Below the pieces are notes generated by a model. That model worked only from the letters and a program-made list of their open reading frames with translations. It did not search any database and had not been told where the DNA came from. DNA of 40,017 nucleotides from Gammaproteobacteria bacterium (GTDB lineage Bacteria; Pseudomonadota; Gammaproteobacteria; Steroidobacterales; Woeseiaceae), in contig SMWE01000068.1 in the NCBI GenBank assembly GCA_004357475.1, positions 1 through 40,017 of the forward strand. Reading direction: 5' to 3'. This document shows, one piece after another, positions 37,431 through 40,017 of this stretch. Made by a program: the position numbers and the translations under genes. Within the stretch, counting starts at the first letter, position 1. Every line of letters begins with the position of its first letter.

Positions 37431-37612
37431 CTACGCGTGCTCAAGGTCAGGCTGCAGGTCAAGCCTGACGGGGCGTTGGCGATATCGATTGAGGTTTCGC
37501 CGGCAAACAGGGTAGCAAGCGTTCTTCAATGTGAACGTTAACGGAGATGCGGGAACAGTCTTTGGCATTCCGCATTTGTAAAATTCATTATCAATCTGCG
37601 AAGGGTGAATGC

Positions 37613-37885
37613 ATGAACAAGGGCGAACTCATTGAATCGGTAGCAGCAAAGGCAGGAATGTCGCGTGCAGACGCAACCAAGGCGGTCGACGCGGTACTCG
37701 AAAGCGTGACCGAGACACTGGCGGGCGGCGGCGGAGTTTCGCTGGTCGGCTTTGGCACATTCTCGGTTAAGGCTCGTGCAGCACGCATGGGACGCAACCC
37801 GAGAACGGGTGAAGCCATCCACATCAAGGCGAGCAATGTGCCTGGATTCAAGGCTGGCAAAGCTCTGAAGGAAGCCGTAAACTAG
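37613..37885 (+). CDS. hupB: DNA-binding protein HU-beta
   Basis: A 90-residue nucleoid protein that bends DNA as a dimer. [32 protein letters not shown] forms the helical body, and [31 protein letters not shown] contains the DNA-binding arm with the conserved Arg-Asn-Pro-Arg-Thr-Gly. The start at 37613 has AAGGGTG upstream; the track extends 22 codons too far. Its location right after lon is the standard order in gammaproteobacteria. Confidence 0.96.
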   Translation: MNKGELIESVAAKAGMSRADATKAVDAVLESVTETLAGGGGVSLVGFGTFSVKARAARMGRNPRTGEAIHIKASNVPGFKAGKALKEAVN

Positions 37886-37944
37886 CGCGCCCTTCAGCAG
37901 GGCGAGATTTGGGGACCGTTTAATTAATTGTCCCTGCGGATTTG

Positions 37945-38016
37945 GGGACAGTTACCTTAATTGTCAGTTTGCCGGCCGCGTTGGCGACCGGGCAGACCAA
38001 TTAAAGGTAACTGTCC
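37945..38016. repeat. REPIN-like paired inverted repeat, GGGGACAGTTACC family
   Basis: GGGGACAGTTACCTTAATT on the left and its inverted partner AATTAAAGGTAACTGTCCCC on the right, about 33 bases apart, differ by one base. An imperfect relative (GGGGACCG...TTGTCCCT) lies just before, at 37911-37935. The layout equals the two GGGGTCAGAGCCC elements, with a different arm sequence. It fills the gap between hupB and tRNA-Val, whose promoter I could not identify. Confidence 0.7.
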
Positions 38017-38032
38017 CCAAAATATTCTGACT

Positions 38033-38108
38033 GGGTGCTTAGCTCAGCTGGTAGAGCATCGCCCTTACAAGGCGAGGGTCGGCGGTTCGATCCCGTCAGC
38101 ACCCACCA
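38033..38108 (+). tRNA. tRNA-Val(TAC)
   Basis: 76 bases, acceptor GGGTGCT/AGCACCC, encoded ACCA. The loop CTTACAA has anticodon TAC. The D-arm and T-loop (GTTCGATCC) are regular. It is six bases upstream of tRNA-Asp, so they form one transcript. Confidence 0.95.
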
Positions 38109-38114
38109 GGCTAC

Positions 38115-38191
38115 GGAGTGGTAGTTCAGTTGGTTAGAATACCGGCCTGTCACGCCGGTGGTCGCGGGTTCGAGTCCCGTCCACTCCGCCA
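38115..38191 (+). tRNA. tRNA-Asp(GTC)
   Basis: 77 bases, acceptor GGAGTGG/CCACTCC, G73 and encoded CCA. The loop CTGTCAC carries GTC. The last 17 bases (TCCCGTCCACTCCGCCA) occur again at 38366-38382. A terminator follows at 38203. Confidence 0.95.
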
Positions 38192-38202
38192 CGAAACGAA
38201 AT

Positions 38203-38231
38203 GGGGACCCCTTCATGGGGTCCCTTTTTTG
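38203..38231 (+). terminator. Rho-independent terminator after tRNA-Val/tRNA-Asp
   Basis: GGGACCCC-TTCAT-GGGGTCCC followed by six Ts. Perfect 8 bp GC-rich stem 12 bases after tRNA-Asp. Confidence 0.9.
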
Positions 38232-38287
38232 TTCACTTGCTGATCGGTACGGGCTCGAAGCCGCGACCATAGACAATCGGGTTCGAC

Positions 38288-38360
38288 AAATTCGCCCGGA
38301 GCGAATTTGGACGCCAGAGGCGCTTTCGCGAAGCGAAAGTCACGACCAGGGATGGTCGTG
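38288..38360. repeat. Three adjacent palindromes between the two tRNA-Asp 3' ends
   Basis: In order: AAATTCGC-CCGGA-GCGAATTT (38288-38308), CTTTCGC-GAA-GCGAAAG (38323-38339) and CACGACCA-GGGA-TGGTCGTG (38341-38360). All arms are perfect. The first is of the AATTCGC type also seen after the tRNA-His copy, and the second shares the CGCGAAGCG core with the hairpin inside that copy. Confidence 0.75.
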
Positions 38361-38365
38361 ATCAA

Positions 38366-38382
38366 TCCCGTCCACTCCGCCA
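38366..38382 (+). repeat. Duplicated 3' end of tRNA-Asp (att-like scar)
   Basis: TCCCGTCCACTCCGCCA repeats bases 38175-38191 exactly. Such 17-base tRNA tails are usual at the far end of an integrated element, but only 174 bases lie between, with no integrase. Confidence 0.7.
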
Positions 38383-38391
38383 TGTAAAAAT

Positions 38392-38422
38392 GCCGGCCCC
38401 CGAAGGGGGCTGGCTTTTTTTT
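38392..38422 (+). terminator. Second rho-independent terminator, downstream of the duplicated tRNA tail
   Basis: GCCGGCCCCC-GAA-GGGGGCTGGC then eight Ts; one G-T pair in the stem. It resembles a terminator carried along with the duplicated tRNA end. Confidence 0.85.
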
Positions 38423-38526
38423 GCCGAAATGGACGCGCCGAGAACCCGCGACAGCTACCACCGGCACCGATACGCGAACCGGCGCTTGGCCTCTGCCACC
38501 CGCTCAAGTATGATTCGACGCCTGAA

Positions 38527-38542
38527 ATTCGCCCGTGCGAAT
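38527..38542. repeat. AATTCGC-type palindrome, short copy
   Basis: ATTCGC-CCGT-GCGAAT, perfect 6 bp arms, in the gap before ppiD. Third member of the small family in this window. Nothing else is recognised between 38423 and 38601. Confidence 0.5.
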
Positions 38543-38601
38543 CATTTTGGGCCCTGCCAGTCCACTGCTGCAGGCACCATTCATCGACCTGACTTAGCGC
38601 T

Positions 38602-40017
38602 ATGCTGCAAAAAATTCGTGATCGATTAACCGGTGGTTTTGCGATGGTCATATTGGGCATCATCTTCGTGCCGTTCGCCTTTTTTGGCATCAGCAACTTC
38701 AACTTCCTGTCCGCCGGATGGGTCGCCAGGGTCAACGATGTCGAAATTTCTCAGTTTCAACTTGAGAACGCCTACCAGAATCAGCTGCTGCAGTTGTCGG
38801 AGTTCGGCGAGCTGCCTGCCGAATACCTGACGTCGATCAAGAGCGGCATCCTGGAAGGATTGATCCGTGACACGCTGGTTCGGGTGCATGTCGCGAAATC
38901 CGGCTACCGGATCGACGATGCCATGGTGACCGCTCTGATTCAGGATGCGACGCAGTTTCAGGAAGGCGGCGTGTTCAACAAGGAACTTTACTACACCTGG
39001 CTCGACCAGACGGCGCAGGATGCAGGCTTGTTCGAGGCACAGCAACGACAGGGCATTCGCATCAGCCAGTTACGGCGAGGGATCGGGGCGACTGCATTTG
39101 TGACGCCGGCCGAATATCGCCGCTACCTGAACCTCTTCGGCGAGCAACGACAGGTATCGATTGCGACCTTTGATGTGGCTGCGCTGGCCGAAACGGTGGT
39201 CGTGAAGGAAGAGGACATCATGGCCTACTACGATGCGCGGCCCAATGCCTTCCGCTCGCCCGAGACCGTCGACTTCGAGTACATCGAGCTGCGTCGCGAT
39301 GTGCTGACGCAGGCGATCGAAATATCCGAAGAAGAACTCCTTCAGTATTACGAGGAGTCTACGAATCGCTTTCAGCACGATGAGCAACGTCGGGCAAGGC
39401 ACATCCTGATAACGTTTGATGACGATGAAGCGGCTGCCGAGGAGCAGGCTGCCGCGCTGACAGCGCGTGCCAGGGCAGGCGAGCCGTTCGAGGATCTCGC
39501 TCGTCAGTATTCGAAAGACGGCGGCACGTCCGGGCAGGGCGGCGATCTGGGCATCATTCTACAATCGCAGATGCCGGGTGCCCTTGGCGATGCGATATTT
39601 GCCATGCAGAAAGGCGAGATTCAGGGCCCTGTCAGGAGTGATTTCGGTTTTCACGTCGTGCGGCTCGACGATATTGCCGGTGGCGGTCCCCTGGCATTCG
39701 ACGAGGTGCGCGGTGAACTCGAGGGCGAGCTCAAGACCCGGGCAGCTGACGCCGAATTTCTCGAGCTGGAGCGCAAGCTCGTTGACGCGCTGTTCGATGT
39801 TCACGAGTTGCAGGTCATGGCTGAAACCAGCGGCCTGGAGGTCGCCCTTGCAACGGGTTACACGCGCACCGGTGGCGCGCCGTTTGGTGGCAGCCAGGCC
39901 GTCATAGACGCGGTGTTCGACGAGAGTGTTCTGACCGACGGACAAATCAGTGATGTCATCGAGATCGACATCAATCGAACGGCGGTTATTCAAGTGAAGG
40001 CGTATCACCCGGAGGTC
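38602..40017 (+). CDS. ppiD: Periplasmic folding chaperone PpiD (SurA/parvulin family), 3' end outside window
   Basis: An inner-membrane-anchored chaperone at the periplasmic exit of the SecYEG channel. The N-terminus MLQKIRDRLTGGFAMVILGIIFVPFAFFGISN gives one membrane anchor. A SurA-N-like domain follows (WVARVNDVEISQFQLENAYQNQ). A parvulin-type domain begins near RRARHILITF, with FEDLARQYSKDGGTSGQGGDLG and GPVRSDFGFHVVRLDDI. The reading frame is open to the last base, 472 codons, so it is missing from the ORF track. E. coli PpiD has 623 residues, so roughly a quarter may be missing. Its place after hupB and the tRNAs matches the conserved order. Confidence 0.93.
   Translation, partial: MLQKIRDRLTGGFAMVILGIIFVPFAFFGISNFNFLSAGWVARVNDVEISQFQLENAYQNQLLQLSEFGELPAEYLTSIKSGILEGLIRDTLVRVHVAKSGYRIDDAMVTALIQDATQFQEGGVFNKELYYTWLDQTAQDAGLFEAQQRQGIRISQLRRGIGATAFVTPAEYRRYLNLFGEQRQVSIATFDVAALAETVVVKEEDIMAYYDARPNAFRSPETVDFEYIELRRDVLTQAIEISEEELLQYYEESTNRFQHDEQRRARHILITFDDDEAAAEEQAAALTARARAGEPFEDLARQYSKDGGTSGQGGDLGIILQSQMPGALGDAIFAMQKGEIQGPVRSDFGFHVVRLDDIAGGGPLAFDEVRGELEGELKTRAADAEFLELERKLVDALFDVHELQVMAETSGLEVALATGYTRTGGAPFGGSQAVIDAVFDESVLTDGQISDVIEIDINRTAVIQVKAYHPEV

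Noticed and set aside
38001-38467. ORFs 38001-38276, 38158-38361 and 38213-38467
   Set aside because: They read through tRNA-Val, tRNA-Asp and the palindromes; no protein family is recognisable.

Overview
This is a chromosomal segment from a gammaproteobacterium, probably an uncultured marine or sediment lineage. I base this on gammaproteobacterial marker genes (fimV, the efp/epmA pair, miaE, lpxH) and on gene orders like those I recall from Pseudomonas: asd-fimV-truA-accD-folC-SPOR-cvpA-purF, tig-clpP-clpX-lon-hupB-tRNAs-ppiD, and prmB-aroC. A genus cannot be named from the sequence alone. I see no rRNA, CRISPR array, prophage or complete insertion sequence.

Layout. 1-349 is the end of katG. 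534-4690 is a parE-parC operon (topoisomerase IV). On the minus strand, 4703-9162 holds a short FimV paralogue and a FimX-like degenerate GGDEF/EAL protein, with a perfect CRP/Vfr-type site between them. 9506-10072 is efp, facing a minus-strand operon sco-psd-epmA-msrC; EpmA is the enzyme that lysylates EF-P. 13061-16112 is prmB-aroC-asd, followed by the full-length fimV. 19851-25905 runs truA-accD-folC-dedD-cvpA-purF, then a receiver-like/Ser-Thr kinase fusion and miaE. On the minus strand, 27892-29211 has lpxH and a periplasmic cyclophilin. 29436-30174 is a tRNA cluster (Pro, Arg, His, a decayed His copy, Lys) followed by a PagP-like outer-membrane gene. 31166-37885 is the proteostasis block tRNA-Leu, tig, clpP, clpX, lon (split by an in-frame stop) and hupB. 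Then come tRNA-Val, tRNA-Asp and the start of ppiD, which runs off the window.

The genes are mostly housekeeping. The unusual content is (a) Lon interrupted by TAA exactly between its ATPase and protease parts, (b) two tRNA loci where a duplicated tRNA 3' part sits beside the same kinds of small palindromes, (c) three REPIN-like paired inverted repeats starting GGGG(T/A)CAG, (d) REP-like elements with compensatory stem changes, (e) folC without any standard start codon at its conserved N-terminus, and (f) FimV-like and FimX-like genes placed together under a CRP/Vfr-like site. Most regulatory calls are pattern matches by eye and should be weighted by their confidence values.
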